49,691 bases of DNA from Nemertoderma westbladi (taxonomy: Eukaryota > Xenacoelomorpha > Nemertodermatida > Nemertodermatidae): the NCBI GenBank assembly GCA_032718475.1, contig JAUCBJ010005015.1, positions 1 to 49,691 of the forward strand. Reading direction: 5' to 3'. Shown in pieces: positions 20,357-32,010 of the stretch (position 1 is its first letter; each line of letters starts with the position of its first letter). The notes beneath the pieces were generated by a model. It had not been told where the DNA came from. It ran no database searches and worked only from the letters and a program-made list of their open reading frames with translations. The translations under genes were made by a program, and so were the position numbers.

Positions 20357-20890
20357 TGTGACGGGATCCAGGAAGGATCCCGGTTTATCCGGTTTGTCGA
20401 TCTACGCGTCCCCGCCGTGTGTGAAAGGTAAAAGAGTTTGCGTTGTTCGTCGTTTATAATGTTCGGGTATATAAGTAGATATAGATAGTGACCGTAATAT
20501 AGAGTTGTATATGGAAGGCGGGAGACGGTGATTGAAGTCCCGGTACTTCCCTAGCTAAACTAACCTAACTAACACCAATAACACACTGAGATAACTGAAT
20601 AACTGATTACTGGGTAACTGCTAATATATTGCACGGTTTGGCCTCGTTACAGTACCTAGTCGATGCTTCCCCCCCTGATTGGTTAATACCCCTGTTGGCG
20701 CCCTTTGGAGTGTTTCCGTTCACTCCATCTATTCTCTCTGTGTCAGGGGAGTAACCCCTGACCCTTATTGTGCGTTCCTCCTTCCCACTTTGTTGGGGAG
20801 ACACGAGTGGTTAATTACCCAATCTCGTGGCCCCCAATATTGCTTATCGGCTTACTTTGTGGGGTGTTAGCAGGATTGAATAAGCTAACA
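20357..20890 (-). repeat. 3' LTR of element A (534 bp)
   Basis: On the minus strand it starts TGTTAGCTTATTCAATCC and ends GGATCCCGTCACA, matching both LTRs of element B throughout but clearly more diverged from them than they are from each other. The polypurine tract lies directly inside it at 20891. TG...CA ends are canonical. Confidence 0.93.
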
Positions 20891-20933
20891 CTCCCCCCCC
20901 CCCTATGCTATCTTCCCGGTGAGAAGATAGCAT
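20891..20933 (-). other. Polypurine tract and adjacent hairpin, element A
   Basis: The polypurine tract (C-run on the plus strand, 20891-20903) primes plus-strand DNA synthesis in LTR elements. Directly inside it is a perfect 11-bp stem ATGCTATCTTC/GAAGATAGCAT (20905-20915 with 20923-20933) with a 7-nt loop. Element B has the same stem at 47439-47467. A second small fold, CCCGAT/ATCGGG, lies farther inside, near 20967-20985. Confidence 0.75.
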
Positions 20934-21600
20934 CCACCTAAAGTGCGCTACAATCCCGCTGGATCCCGATCTAGTATCGGGTGTGGGGTGGTATTATTTT
21001 CTCTCGGAGCCGGCTTTCCAGGCCGCTCCCTATGGGTATGATAACGCTACCCTGTTTGCCTGGCGTCCCATGTCGGGCCGATCGTGCACTCCTCTCACAC
21101 GATTTTTGTTTCCCCAACACTTTCGCCCTGACTCTACTCCTTTCTCACCCAGACTCTCCTCTACTTCTCCTCTCTCCCGCTCTAACTCTCGGACTTCCCC
21201 ATCCCTTACTCAGCCTCTTATTCCTCTCCCCCCCCGCTCGAATTGCATCCGCACTCTCTCTGCACTCCGCACTATTATTCCGTCCCTCAACCCCTCTTTG
21301 ACTATCTTATCCCTTCTGACGAATCTCACCCCCCCTCCCGTGCCGTCGCACTCAAGAAGTGTAAAATCGTCTGGTGTCTCGTCCTTAGTGCCATAGTCAG
21401 TTGGCCCCCCAGTCCCAGTAGCTAATTGAGAAAGGTTGTATGACTATAGTACTTACTTCGAACATATATATTTCGTAGATTACTGATTGCTACGTACGTA
21501 CATACAAATTGCACTTATTTGATTATATAGATTAATTGAATTTGTACTTAATAGTTCGCACGTCTCGCGTGGCGCCTTCCAGGCGTACCACAGCGAAGTT
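20934..21600 (-). other. 3' untranslated region of element A
   Basis: This lies between the accessory ORF stop and the polypurine-tract hairpin. It is strongly strand-biased: pyrimidine-rich on the plus strand, purine-rich on the element strand. Overlapping Ser/Pro/Leu-rich plus-strand frames reflect this bias and are not genes. The corresponding part of element B is 46861-47438. Confidence 0.6.
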
Positions 21601-24600
21601 TCAGTTTATCCCTCCTGACTTTGGGAACCTGTCTGTCTCTCTTGAGATGGTTCCCTCCCTAGGTCGTTTCCTGGTTACTGTCGCCCCTCTGGGATCTGTC
21701 TTCTGTCTTCGGACTCTCGCTGCCACCTCCTCAGTGCCGGATTAACCTTAAGGCATATAAGGCACGTGCCTTAGGGCCAGCCGAAAATACGGGCCATTTT
21801 TTCTCAGCGAGTCATTCTTGCGAAAAAAATATTTTTATCTGAAAAGTCCACAAATTTTCTCACTAAAATTTTTAGAAAACAGAGCACGAAAGTGCATCTT
21901 TCGACTACTTTCTATCCCTAAATTTCTGATAGAAAGTGTAAAATTCTAGCTCAGTCGACCGAAAGGTGCTGTGTTATTAGTTAGAGACCTGATGGCAGGG
22001 AAATAATAAAACATGGGCAGTAAAACTTTAAAGTGCTAATTATGAACAATGGAGAATTTAACTTTATTTATTTGTTATTATATAGGAATTATTTGTAGTT
22101 ATGCTCTTAAACTTTCTGGTACAACCAAATAATGACGTGGTGACATACTGGAAATACTGTTCATTGTAAATGTATGGCGTAATGAAAATATATACGTACA
22201 AATATAGGCCCTAATAGATAAAAAAAAAGGATAAATTAATTGTAGATAGAATAGTTGGTGATAAAAAAAACGTGTCAGAATTAACTTCTTGACACAAATT
22301 TAATTTAACCGAAATTCAGATGTTCTGCCCTCGTGTATTGAATTTTGCATTCGATGGCCTTTTAGGTGCAATTCCTGCAAAACCTAAAAGCATAATTCGG
22401 CAGCATAATTGAATTTGGTAAATTAAAATTAGTGACAAAAAGTACTTTTTTCCAAGACTGTATTCTATCGGAGAACATTACTTTCTCAGCAAGTCCAAAT
22501 CTAGATCAGAAATATTATATCTTTGCACAAAGCCCACACTTTTGAACTGTTATATTTCTCAGCAAGTCCTGTAAAGATAAGTAGGCCTACCGTGCAAAAC
22601 CTACCCTACAGAATATAAATAACACATTTCCCACGATCCGATCAAAATTACTAAATGCCTACAGGAGCCTAGTCAGCCTTAAGGGGGCCAACTCTAACCA
22701 CCACAGAAATGAAATTTTCAAAAATTGCACAATTTTTTCTATTTTAATAGAAGGGCTTTCATAAGGTGATATCGGTATTCAACATTGAATTATTTTTTGA
22801 CCTCAAAACTGATCTTTTCAACAACATAATATATTGCTGATATTTATGACTCTCTGTATAAAACAACCTTTTTATCAGTTTGTCGATTTTGACTTTTTTC
22901 ATCACTAAATTCTACTACTAAATTCTACTTCTATTTCATTTTTTACTCAATTGCCATCAAACATATACAAAATGTTCAGCAGCTTTATGACTACTATCGT
23001 TGATTTTGTAAAACATTGCCATTTGGATCTTCTAGAGCCGATTTTGTAACAATTTTTTTGCACCTAATTTTGAAAAAACCGACCTGCTCAAAAAGTGCCA
23101 TATTTTTCGAACAAACGGTTTATGAATCTACCTATACTCAGTTTTCATACTGTAGTATATAAAAGATCACAGATCATTGTGTTAAAGTTTCAGAATAGTA
23201 GCTTTATAAATTAAACAAATAGATTTTGGGTAATGCAGTAATGGTCCCATTAATATATTAAAAAATTTATGCTTGACAAATTCTACCAAAACCATTACAC
23301 TTTTTATAGCAAAGGTTTTATATGCCGTTTAATGTTACAATTCTTGATGAAAACTATTTTTGCAAAGTAGGCCTACTTATTATTAAAGTACTTAGTAGTT
23401 ATTTGCAGTCAGTCATCCTACGAAAATACTTCATATTTCCTTCGCAACATTTTCACAATTTCAGTTGTTTTTAGCAGCTTTTTATTTTGAATGGGTTTGC
23501 GGAAAAATATCAAGTTTCGGGTCATTTTTGGAAATTACTAAAAGTGCCTTAGGGCCACCAGAGGCTTAATCCGGCACTGCACCTCCTTACTAATCCCGGT
23601 CGTTGGCCCCTTGGGTGCCGGTGTTATCAGCTCCCGATATCGCTTCGCGGGCGGCCCCTCCGAGTGGCCCTGTTGTCTTCCCCTGGTGGCGTCCCATAAA
23701 ATCATCTTCATAGCCCGCGGCACATGCTCCGCCAAGAAATCCCTAAACTCTCCTCTGTTTTGTGGCGTCCACCTATCCAAATACCTCTGCGTATTTATCA
23801 TCCCGGCATATGATGCCGCCGTCGCCACCTCCTGGTAGGTAAACGGAAGCCTCCGTTTGATAATCTCCATGTGGGCCTCCTGATTGATTAGGAAGAAACC
23901 CCACTTAAACTCCTGGGCCTTCATACGTTGCCAAGTCATCGCCCCGACGTCGGCCCATTCCTCGAAGATCCTGAACTTCTCTTTGTCGTCCATCCAGTCG
24001 CACTGGCGTCCGTAATGTCCCCAAAAGTTACATTTCGAACATCGGTTGTGCAACCGTGGACACGCCCCCATCCTGTGGCTCGACTCTTGGCAATAGAGAC
24101 AACAAGTCCCCTTCTGGAACCGATACAAACAGCTCCTTTCCTGGTGGGTCTGTCTCCCACAGTAGTCGCAACCGAGCATCAATGTCTCCTGCCCCACGTT
24201 GTCTTTCGTCCCAAGCGACCTCCACGGTCTATGGAGTCGCTGGTAGGCGAACTTTTGGACGTTAGTGTCCCTGTCTACATCGATCTCCTCGCCCCTCCCG
24301 GGCATCGTCTCCCCAAACACTACCCGTGGTGCCGTCCCCGGTTGTTCGCCCAACCTGATGGTGCTCCCCGCGAAATCCATCGCTGGTTCCTCGTGCACCC
24401 AGGTCCGCTTGCCGGGTTTATCCCAGACGGCCCTCACCCCACTGGCCGTCACCACCCTCCCGCCAACCCAGTCCGTGTCCGACTGGCCTATCCTCGCAAT
24501 GGGCGGTATCTCTCCAAACTCGTCGTCGTCTTCGTCCTCCTCTCGCAGTGGTTCCAACACCGGTATCCCGGTGGATCCACTATGTCCCTTCCCGCCTCGG

Positions 24601-25028
24601 CTCTTGCCTTTAGCTCTCCATCCCTCTGGCTCCCCTAGCTTCCTCAGCGGTTGTTCGCCCTCAGCGCCCGCTGGTATAGGCATCGCTTGCAACCCCGACA
24701 TTGACTGTTTCGGTGATCCCACCGTCCACCCTAACTTTCGCCCTAGAGACTCCCCCGAACTCCCTGATGAAGTCCAATGAAGTTCGTCCAAGCCCGCTTG
24801 CTCCTCGAAGCCGTAGCTCTGCGCCCTAGCTTTCTCCTCCCTCTCTTCTGCTTCTCTTTTCTCCTGTCTAACGATTTCTTCCAATCGCTTCTCCCCAACC
24901 GGTCGTAGTATCCCCTTGTCCTCCCTTCCGGATGCTTCTTGGTGAAATCCACCAGTATCTCCTTTCCTCCTTGCTCTGCCTTTCTCTTCCTGATCAGCTT
25001 CCGCGCCATTTCGAACTCTCCCGCTCAC
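21601..25028 (-). pseudogene. Accessory ORF of element A with three CCHC zinc knuckles, split by a hAT-like element
   Basis: This extra ORF lies 3' of integrase. A frame runs from about 25028 to 23580, and after the hAT-like insertion it continues in phase from 21723 to a stop at 21601-21603 (about 523 codons). Numbered from 25028, it has a charged helical segment (KRLEEIVRQEKREAEEREEK, about 48-67), an acidic patch (EEDEDDDE), and three C-x2-C-x4-H-x4-C knuckles at C287-C300, C310-C323 and C330-C343, followed by a conserved-looking tail (FKWGFFLINQEAHMEI). The start is unclear. The 25028 codon is GTG; an ATG at 25009 opens another frame (MARKLIRKRK) that looks better at first, so a frameshift near 24900 is likely. 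Zinc knuckles suggest RNA or DNA binding, a Gag-nucleocapsid-like or silencing-suppressor-like role being only speculation. Confidence 0.75.
21732..23579. mobile_element. hAT-like non-autonomous element (1,848 bp), 8-bp TSD
   Basis: The ends are inverted: CAGTGCCGGATTAA at the left and its reverse complement at the right. The 8-bp sequence CACCTCCT flanks it at 21724-21731 and 23580-23587, the hallmark target duplication of hAT transposons. Near each tip is also a direct repeat, GTGCCTTAGGGCCA. The interior is A-T-rich with no transposase ORF. Excising one target copy restores the accessory ORF frame, so the insertion is later than element A. Confidence 0.92.
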
Positions 25029-25479
25029 TCACCTATAAGGTGGTGCCTTACCAAGGCGCAGTATAAGTGAGTGATATAGCTAGGATGGTCTGTATGGTTC
25101 GATAATGGCCTATCTCTCTCTGAAACACTAGGTTACTGCCGATTTTCTTATTTAACTTTTACTTAAAGTGCTGAATTTCCTAAATTCCCTAATTCTGTCC
25201 GTTACTTAAACTATATTCCAGAATTTCCTTATTGCTGTTACCATAATTTATTTTCTTAGCCCCATTTTATTTATTTTAATTTAATTCTAACTCTACTGTC
25301 CTACTACTTACTACTGCCTATGGATTATTCTATTTCCTAATCCACATTCTGGCCTACCCTGTGGGCCTGTGCAGTACAACAGTATGCGTCGCGTGGCCAC
25401 ACGACTTATCCAGCTGTACTCATATGCCCCCCTCTCGCTACTAATTACTGACTGATATCTATACTATATATACCCTTCT

Positions 25480-26010
25480 ACCTCTATCTCTTACTAACTA
25501 GTACTACGTACTTTCTCACTAACTCTTACTCCCTCTAACTAACTAACGGTACTACGTACCCTCTAACTCTTACTCTCTCTCTAACTAATGGTACTAAGTA
25601 CCCTCTAACTCTTACTCTCTCTCTAACTAACGGTACTACGTACCCTCTAACTCTTATCTCTCTATAACTAACGGTACTACGTACCCTCTAACTCTTACTC
25701 TCTCTCTAACTAACGGTACTACATACCCTCTAACTCTTATTCTCTCTCTAACTAACGGTACTACGTACCCTCTAACTACTCTAACTTTACTAACTAACGG
25801 TACTATGTACCCTCTAACTACTCTAACTTCACTAACTAACGGTACTACGTACCCTCTAACTACTCTAACTAACTAACTCTCACTCTCGGTACTACGTACC
25901 TTCTAACTAACTAACCAACTAACTCTTACTCTCGGTACTACATACCTTCTAACTAACTAACCAACTAACTCTTACTCTCGGTACTACGTACCTTCTAACT
26001 AACTAACTTA
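25480..26010 (-). repeat. Tandem repeat with GGTACTACGTACC hairpin cores, element A
   Basis: About twelve units of roughly 40-50 bp. Each has a core GGTAC-TAC-GTACC (5-bp arms, 3-nt loop) joined by CTCTAACTCTTACTCTCTCT- or CTAACTAACTAAC-type spacers. It sits between integrase and the accessory ORF. Element B has the reverse-complement array in the same place (46020-46510). Confidence 0.92.
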
Positions 26011-26138
26011 CTAATTATTTTTATTTTATTTTTTTTTTATTTTATTTGTGGGAAGGGCGTCTTGCCCTCAATCCCACCCCCCTAAGTCCAAAACTTGGAC
26101 GACTAAACACCTCTCACCCCTATACTCTACACTCTACA

Positions 26139-28666
26139 TTAAGGTGCTCCTTCTAGTAGACAGCATTTCCCTACAGCTCTCCTGTAGGTTTTTCTGTCCT
26201 TGGCAGCTATCTTGCCGCCTATCCGCACTTCTACCAATCGGACTCTTCCGTCCTTATCGGAGTAAGTGCCTACCACTCTTGCCAACCGCCACTGGTTGTT
26301 AATGATAGTATCATCCGTGACGATCACGAGATCTCCCTCTCTTAACTCCCTATTTGACTTCCTCCACTTGCTTCTTTTGTGAAGCGTGGGTAGGTATTCC
26401 TCAACCCACCTCCTCCAATACTCTGCGCTTATTGCTTTAGCGACTTTCCAACTCTGGTGGGAGTGTATGTCATCTGGGTCTACACCCCGCATATCAATGG
26501 TCGCTGGCTTCTCCATTAGGAAATGGCTGGGCGTCAGCACGTCTAGTGACTCAGGGTCATCAATCTCCGGATATAGCGGTCTGCTATTAATGATACCCTC
26601 ACACTTCGCAAGGACTGTTCTCAAGACGTCCTCCGTGACCATATGGGTGTTCATTAACTTTGTCATAAGACGCTTCAAACTGCCCACCAATCTCTCGACG
26701 CATCCTAGTGTATGTGGTGCATACGGCGTCCTTCTCTCCCACTTTACTTGTCGTTGCCTCATGGCTGCCCTGACTTCCTCCCCTTCCAAGATGTCCAAGG
26801 CCTCTGCCATCTCGTTCTCTGCTCCCACAAAGTTGGTTCCACTGTCGGAGTACATTACTTCAATCGTCCCACCTTTGCGGTCTCTGAACCTTTCTAATGC
26901 ATTTATAAATGCTGATGCGGTTGCATCTTGGGCGAGTTCTATCCCTACCGCCTGCATGTTGTTACATACGAAGATAATACCGTAGCGTTTCTCCGTGTGC
27001 CGCATCACCCTGATCTTTATCGGCCCGAACATGTCCACACCGCAATGCGTAAATGGCGGGTCGTGTTGTCTTACCCTACTCACCGGTAGTGGCGCCATCT
27101 CCTGTATGGCTCGCTCCTTCTTCGCTTGTCTGCAGGTCTGGCACTGCCCCACTACCGCTTTTTCCTTCTTCCTCAACTGTTTGACCCAATAGGTCCTCCT
27201 TATCTCCGTGAGGGTTTGGTTGGTGCCCCCGTGCAATATCGACTTGTGGGAGTCCCAGATAATCTGGTGGACTATTGGCGATCCTGTAGGGATGATGATG
27301 GGCTTCGGTGGTACGACGATGCTGTTGTTGTATCCCACCCTAGAGTTCATTACTAGAATCCCGTCATCATTAAGTTGTGGTGACAGCGTGATCAGCTCGC
27401 TGTCCCGTCGAAGATGCTGTTGCTTACCGACGCGATCCACCTCGTCGCCATAGTTCTTCCATTGTTCATAGCGGATGACTGCTTTGGCCGCTCCTTCCAG
27501 GTCTATGGTTGTCCCGATCTTCTTGCCTTTGCCAACTCCCGCAAGGAAATTCCCGAAGGCTCTCCGTACGCCACTAATTTCTTGGTCTTGTACCAACTAG
27601 AGCTGTAGCTGATGAGTTTATCCATTGGGTTATCGCACAGTTCTTCTGGTTTGGGTCGCACGTCCCTTATCTCCCTCGCCATCTGGGAGTATATCTCTTC
27701 TCCCTCTGAATCTCCCTCTTCTCCCTCTGATACTACTTCTCCCGAGCCCGGGTCCACCTTTCTCATCGGTGGCCAGGCCACCTTATTGCTCAGAAATTGT
27801 GGCCCGTGTTGCCACAATACTTCCTTCTTCAAGAAAGTGTGGCGTACCACGCCCCTCGACAACAAGTCCGCTGGGTTCTCGTCCGTTGGACAGTAGTGCC
27901 ACCATTCCAGTTCCGTGTTCGCCCTTATTTCGTCCACTCTATTTGCGACGAATATAGGGTATCGTGTTTTCTCGTTATGTAGCCAACCGAGCACTACCAT
28001 GGAATCCGTCCAGTAGTGTGTCTCCACTATGTTGGGAATAGCGTCCATTATGTAGGCTGTGGCCCTAACTCCTAACCTCGCTGCTGTCAACTCGAGTTTG
28101 GGAACCGATGCCGAATCTGGTGGCGTTGACTTCGCCTTGCTGAAGGCAAGTCTGGGCTTGTGAGACCCCTCTCGTTGTACTAAGTAGAGTGCCGCTTTGT
28201 ATGCCTCCAGTGACGCATCGGAGAACATGTGCAGATCCAGCTTCATCATGTCCCCATCCGGGAAATACACTCGTGGCATGCTGTATGTTCCCATCTGCTC
28301 CAAGCCTTCTGTCCACTTACACCACTGTTTCTTAATCTCTTCCAGGACCTCTGCGTCCCACTCGTCCTTTAGTTTGTATACTCTCTTGAGTATCTGTTTT
28401 CCCGTGACTAGTAATGGGGATGCTAGGCCTAGGGGATTGTATATCCTTGCTATGTACGACACATAGCCCCTCTTTGTGTGGATGTCTGCGCCCTCCTGGC
28501 TTAACTGGTACTTCAGTTCATCTGTCTCTTTATCCTACACGATTCCCAGTGCCTTCTGTTGAGACTCTGTTCTCTTATTCGCTATGTCCTGCCCTTTGAC
28601 TGTCATGGGATTATCCATGGTCGATTCTGGTCTCTTGTCCTCTATCGCTCTGATAAATTCCTGCAA
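26139..28666 (-). pseudogene. Element A pol, second part: RT C-terminus, RNase H, integrase
   Basis: After a TAG at 28535-28537 the frame encodes VSYIARIYNPLG, then RNase H blocks MFSDASLEAY, LELTAARLGV, YWTDSMVVLGWL and NPADLLSRG. A one-base deletion near 27567 shifts to the integrase frame. Integrase has an H2C2 region (HKSILHGG...CQTC), the triad Asp in GVDMFGPI, Asp in YSDSGTNFVG and Glu in GCVERLVG, and a DUF5641-like tail (GDLVIVTDDTIINNQWRLARV). The stop is at 26139-26141. The catalytic residues look intact, unlike element B's integrase. The 6 kb insertion cuts the RT just upstream. Confidence 0.9.
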
Positions 28667-28928
28667 ACTGGACAGTCAGGGCCCCAACCGCAGGTTATCA
28701 TGTTCGGAGAACTCGACAACGTGCTCGGCCACGGTACTAGTCCATGCAACGCCTTTATAGATTGACCGGAATTTTAGGGAGCACAAGATCTCAGCAACTA
28801 AGCGAAAACCACCAATAGGATGTTTCTAGACCCCCCCCCCCCCAAATTTATCTAGAAGACTTTTTCCTATATACATTACGTTTCAAAAGTCTACGGTTCT
28901 CCGTCTAGGGCCAATTTGAGTCAAAAAG

Positions 28929-29192
28929 TCAGCCTCCCTAGCAACCTCGTTGCTATGGAGATAAGTCCAGAACCGCTAACGCTACGGACTCGGGACCGGC
29001 GCCAAACTGTAGGCAGCATATGGGTTTACATTCAGGGAGTTTTTAAGGTAAAGACCTCAGTCAGCCTCCCTAGCAACCTCGTTGCTATGGAGATAAGTCC
29101 AGAACCGCTAACGCTACGGACTCGGGACCGGCGCCAAACTGTAGGCAGCATATGGGTTTACATTCAGGGAGTTTTTAAGTTAAAGGTGCCCG
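28929..29192. repeat. Tandem duplication, 132-bp period, two copies
   Basis: TCAGCCTCCCTAGCAACCTC begins at 28929 and again at 29061, with practically identical units. Each holds the small palindrome TAGCAAC-CTC-GTTGCTA. Because 132 is a multiple of three, a repetitive open frame results; it is not taken as a gene. A single related copy lies at about 32385-32480. Confidence 0.9.
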
Positions 29193-29773
29193 ATCATGAT
29201 CTTGACCATGATCAGCAAAGATCAGTTTTGATCAGGAATCGGACACTCAAGGCTTGCTCCAATCGAAAAACCTAACATTACAAAAAGATTCAGCGACCCC
29301 ACATTAGTCATGATTCCCGTTAAAAGATTTTACAAAAATTGAATTCTTCCTGATTAAAACGCAAGATCATGATCGCGCAAGTACATGAGTTTGATAAAAT
29401 AATTATGAATCCGTATCTTATTCTACTCTACTTCATCTCACTCTCTTTCTTTTTTTTCTCTTTCTGACTCTTATTCTACTTACTACCACTACTAACTACT
29501 ATTACTACTACTACTACTGACTACTGCAGAGTTAGGTGTATATTACAAGAGGACGGGGTTCGTGATTATTAGTTATTATCTAAGTGCCCCTCGGCTATAG
29601 AGAGTCCACCCTCGGTTGCTTACTGGATGGGTGGGCCTAAAACCGTATGGTGCATTGTGCGATAGGCACTACGTATACTCTTTCGGCCACTAAAGCTTCA
29701 ACGAAAGCTCAAATTACTAGTCTAGGCGGATTACTGACGCCCTCATGGGATAGCCTTTTTTAGATTGCAGAAG

Positions 29774-31330
29774 CTTATCTCGAGAACCGCTCATTTTTTC
29801 ATAATATAAATGTAGGGGGAAAAGATTCGGGACCCTCGAATTAGATGCAGAGAAATTTCTGGGCGAAATCCGTCCGACCCTTCACCGGAAAAACACCGGA
29901 AAACACCGGAAAATTTTTTTTCCCAAAAAAAAAAAAATCTGTGATAGCTGCGGCCTAGGCGACGATTGCATCGTGTAGAGGATCGAAAAATCTCATATAC
30001 AATTTTTTTTTCTAAAACTGAAAGTAAATTTTTTCCGGAAAAAAAACGGAAAACAAAAATTTTTTTTTCCGGCTGAAATTTCAATTTCAATCAACTTTTT
30101 CATATTAGACATGTGTGTAGACACCCCCTAGAATGGTCCAAGGAGTGCTCTAACAAAATTTTGGCCAAATTCATTCGACGGTTCTCCGGTGAGGCTCGGT
30201 TGAATTTTGCGCACCGTAATTCCACCGTCCCATTTTTCGAGTGAGCTACAGCCAAACTGGCGATAGCTGCGGACTAGGCGACGGTTGCATCGTGTAGAGA
30301 ACAATAAATAACCCGTCCAATTCTCGTTTTGGAACCTCAAGTTTTCAAGTTTCCCGGGAAAATAGGGGAAACAATTTTTTTTCCCATCTCAAAAATTTCG
30401 ATTTCCATCAACTTTTTCATACTAGACATGTGTGTAGACACACCCTAGAATGGTCCGAGGAGTTCCCGTGTTTGTTTTTGGCCAATTTCATTCGACGGTG
30501 CTCCGGTGAGGCTTCATTGAAAATTTACCGCCGGAATTCCACTTTTCCGTTTATGGGGAGCAAAATGGAAAAAGTGGCTAATGCTACGGTCACGGGGTCA
30601 ACGGCAATCGATAGAGCGGCGAAAATAACCCGTAAAACATCTTTTTTGGCACCTCAAGTTTTCAAGTTTCCCGGGAAAATAGGGGAAACAAATTTTTTTC
30701 CCATCTCAAAAATTTAGATTTCCATCGACTTTTTCATACTAGACATGTGTGTAGACACCCCCTAGAATGGTCCGAGGAGTGCTCGTGTTTGATTTTGGCC
30801 AATTTCATTCAACGGTGCTCCGGTGAGGCTCGGTTAAATTTTTCGCACCGCAATTACACCGTTCCATTTTTGGGTTGAGCTACAGCCAAACTGGCGATAG
30901 CTGCGGACTAGGCGACGGTTGCATCGTGTAGAGAGCAGTAAATAACCCGTAAATGAAAAATTTTGGAATTTTTTTCCGGAAAAAAAACGGAAAAAAAGCG
31001 GAAAAGAAATATTTGTTTTTCATCAAAAATCTCGATTTCTATCAACTTTTTCATACTAGACATGTGTGTAGACACCCCCTAGAATGGTCCGAGGAGTGCG
31101 CGAGAACAGTTTTGGGCAATGTCGATGCACCGTTATCTGGTGAGACACCGGCGGTGAAAATTATCAAATTCATCAATATCTCAAGAACCAAGATAGATAC
31201 GGCTTTGGGACCACTTGCAACGTGTAGAGGATGAAAAACAATATCCCCAATAATTATTTCGAGCCTTCGAGTCTCATAGTTTCCCGGGAAAAAAGATGGG
31301 AAAAAAATTTTTTTTTTCCTTGAGATATAG
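29774..31330. repeat. 317-bp satellite-like tandem array, four to five units
   Basis: The anchor TCAACTTTTTCATA-TAGAC, continuing ATGTGTGTAGACAC, occurs at 30091, 30408, 30725 (TCGACT variant) and 31042, exactly 317 bp apart each time. A more divergent unit precedes the first. The units include GAATGGTCC-AGGAGTG and CGGTGCTCCGGTGAGGC blocks plus A/T homopolymers around TTTCCGG. The array lies in unit 2 of the 6 kb block. Short frames inside are artefacts. Confidence 0.92.
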
Positions 31331-31689
31331 TCTATGTTACAGTGTAGGATTGAACCTGATGTTAAAACTGTTTGGCGAGGGAGCGTAGCGACCGAGCCCC
31401 ATATACAGAGACATTTAGGTTCGAGGGGGGGGGGTGTAGTGGGGGGGGGACCCCCCCCCCCCCCACTTTCCTTACTTGTGGGTGGGACTTGCCGCAGTAT
31501 AATTTCAAGGCATCAAAATAATATAATAACAAGCTTGCTTGTTGTTTATTATTAGATCAGCCACCATTATATATAAACAACATCTTTCTTTCAAGACGGT
31601 TGCCAACCAAAGAAATAATTGGTGGTGAACAGCAACTGATAATTCCAATATGCAATGGGCAGATGCTTTGAAAACACACTAATAATTAT

Positions 31690-32010
31690 AAAACCAATAA
31701 ACTTGCTTTTTAAAAGTCGGTCGCCAACCGAACTAACACGCGGTCCCCAACCGCAATGGATAATTTACATGCGATGCAGATGTGTTGTAAAGGAAGCATT
31801 GCAAACACTGCTTGTAATGCGATACATATGTGATCCCATACATTGGGCGCTGGCCCTTTTCGAGCGACGACCCCTAACCGCAATGGATAATTTACAAGCG
31901 ATGCAGATGTGTTGTAAAGGAAGCATCGCAAACACTGCTTGTACTGCAATACACATGTGATCCCATACATCGGGCTCTGGCCCTTTTCGAGCGACGACCC
32001 CTGTTGCTTC
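31690..32010. repeat. Tandem repeat, 127-bp period, about two and a half copies
   Basis: CCGCAATGGATAATTTACA occurs at 31751 and 31878, followed in both copies by GCGATGCAGATGTGTTGTAA, GGAAGCATYGCAAACACTGC and TGGCCCTTTTCGAGCGACGA. Partial related sequence precedes the first copy. Confidence 0.88.

Noticed and set aside
20981-21745. Several Ser/Pro/Leu-rich plus-strand frames
   Set aside because: They are opposite the purine-rich 3' untranslated region and accessory ORF of element A, and are explained by base composition.
28916-29275. 119-codon frame with a perfectly repeated protein segment
   Set aside because: It is a 132-bp DNA duplication in a non-coding block; the frame is open only because 132 is divisible by three.
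29791-31234. Short frames in the 317-bp array
   Set aside because: They shift between units and contain homopolymer-derived Phe/Lys runs.
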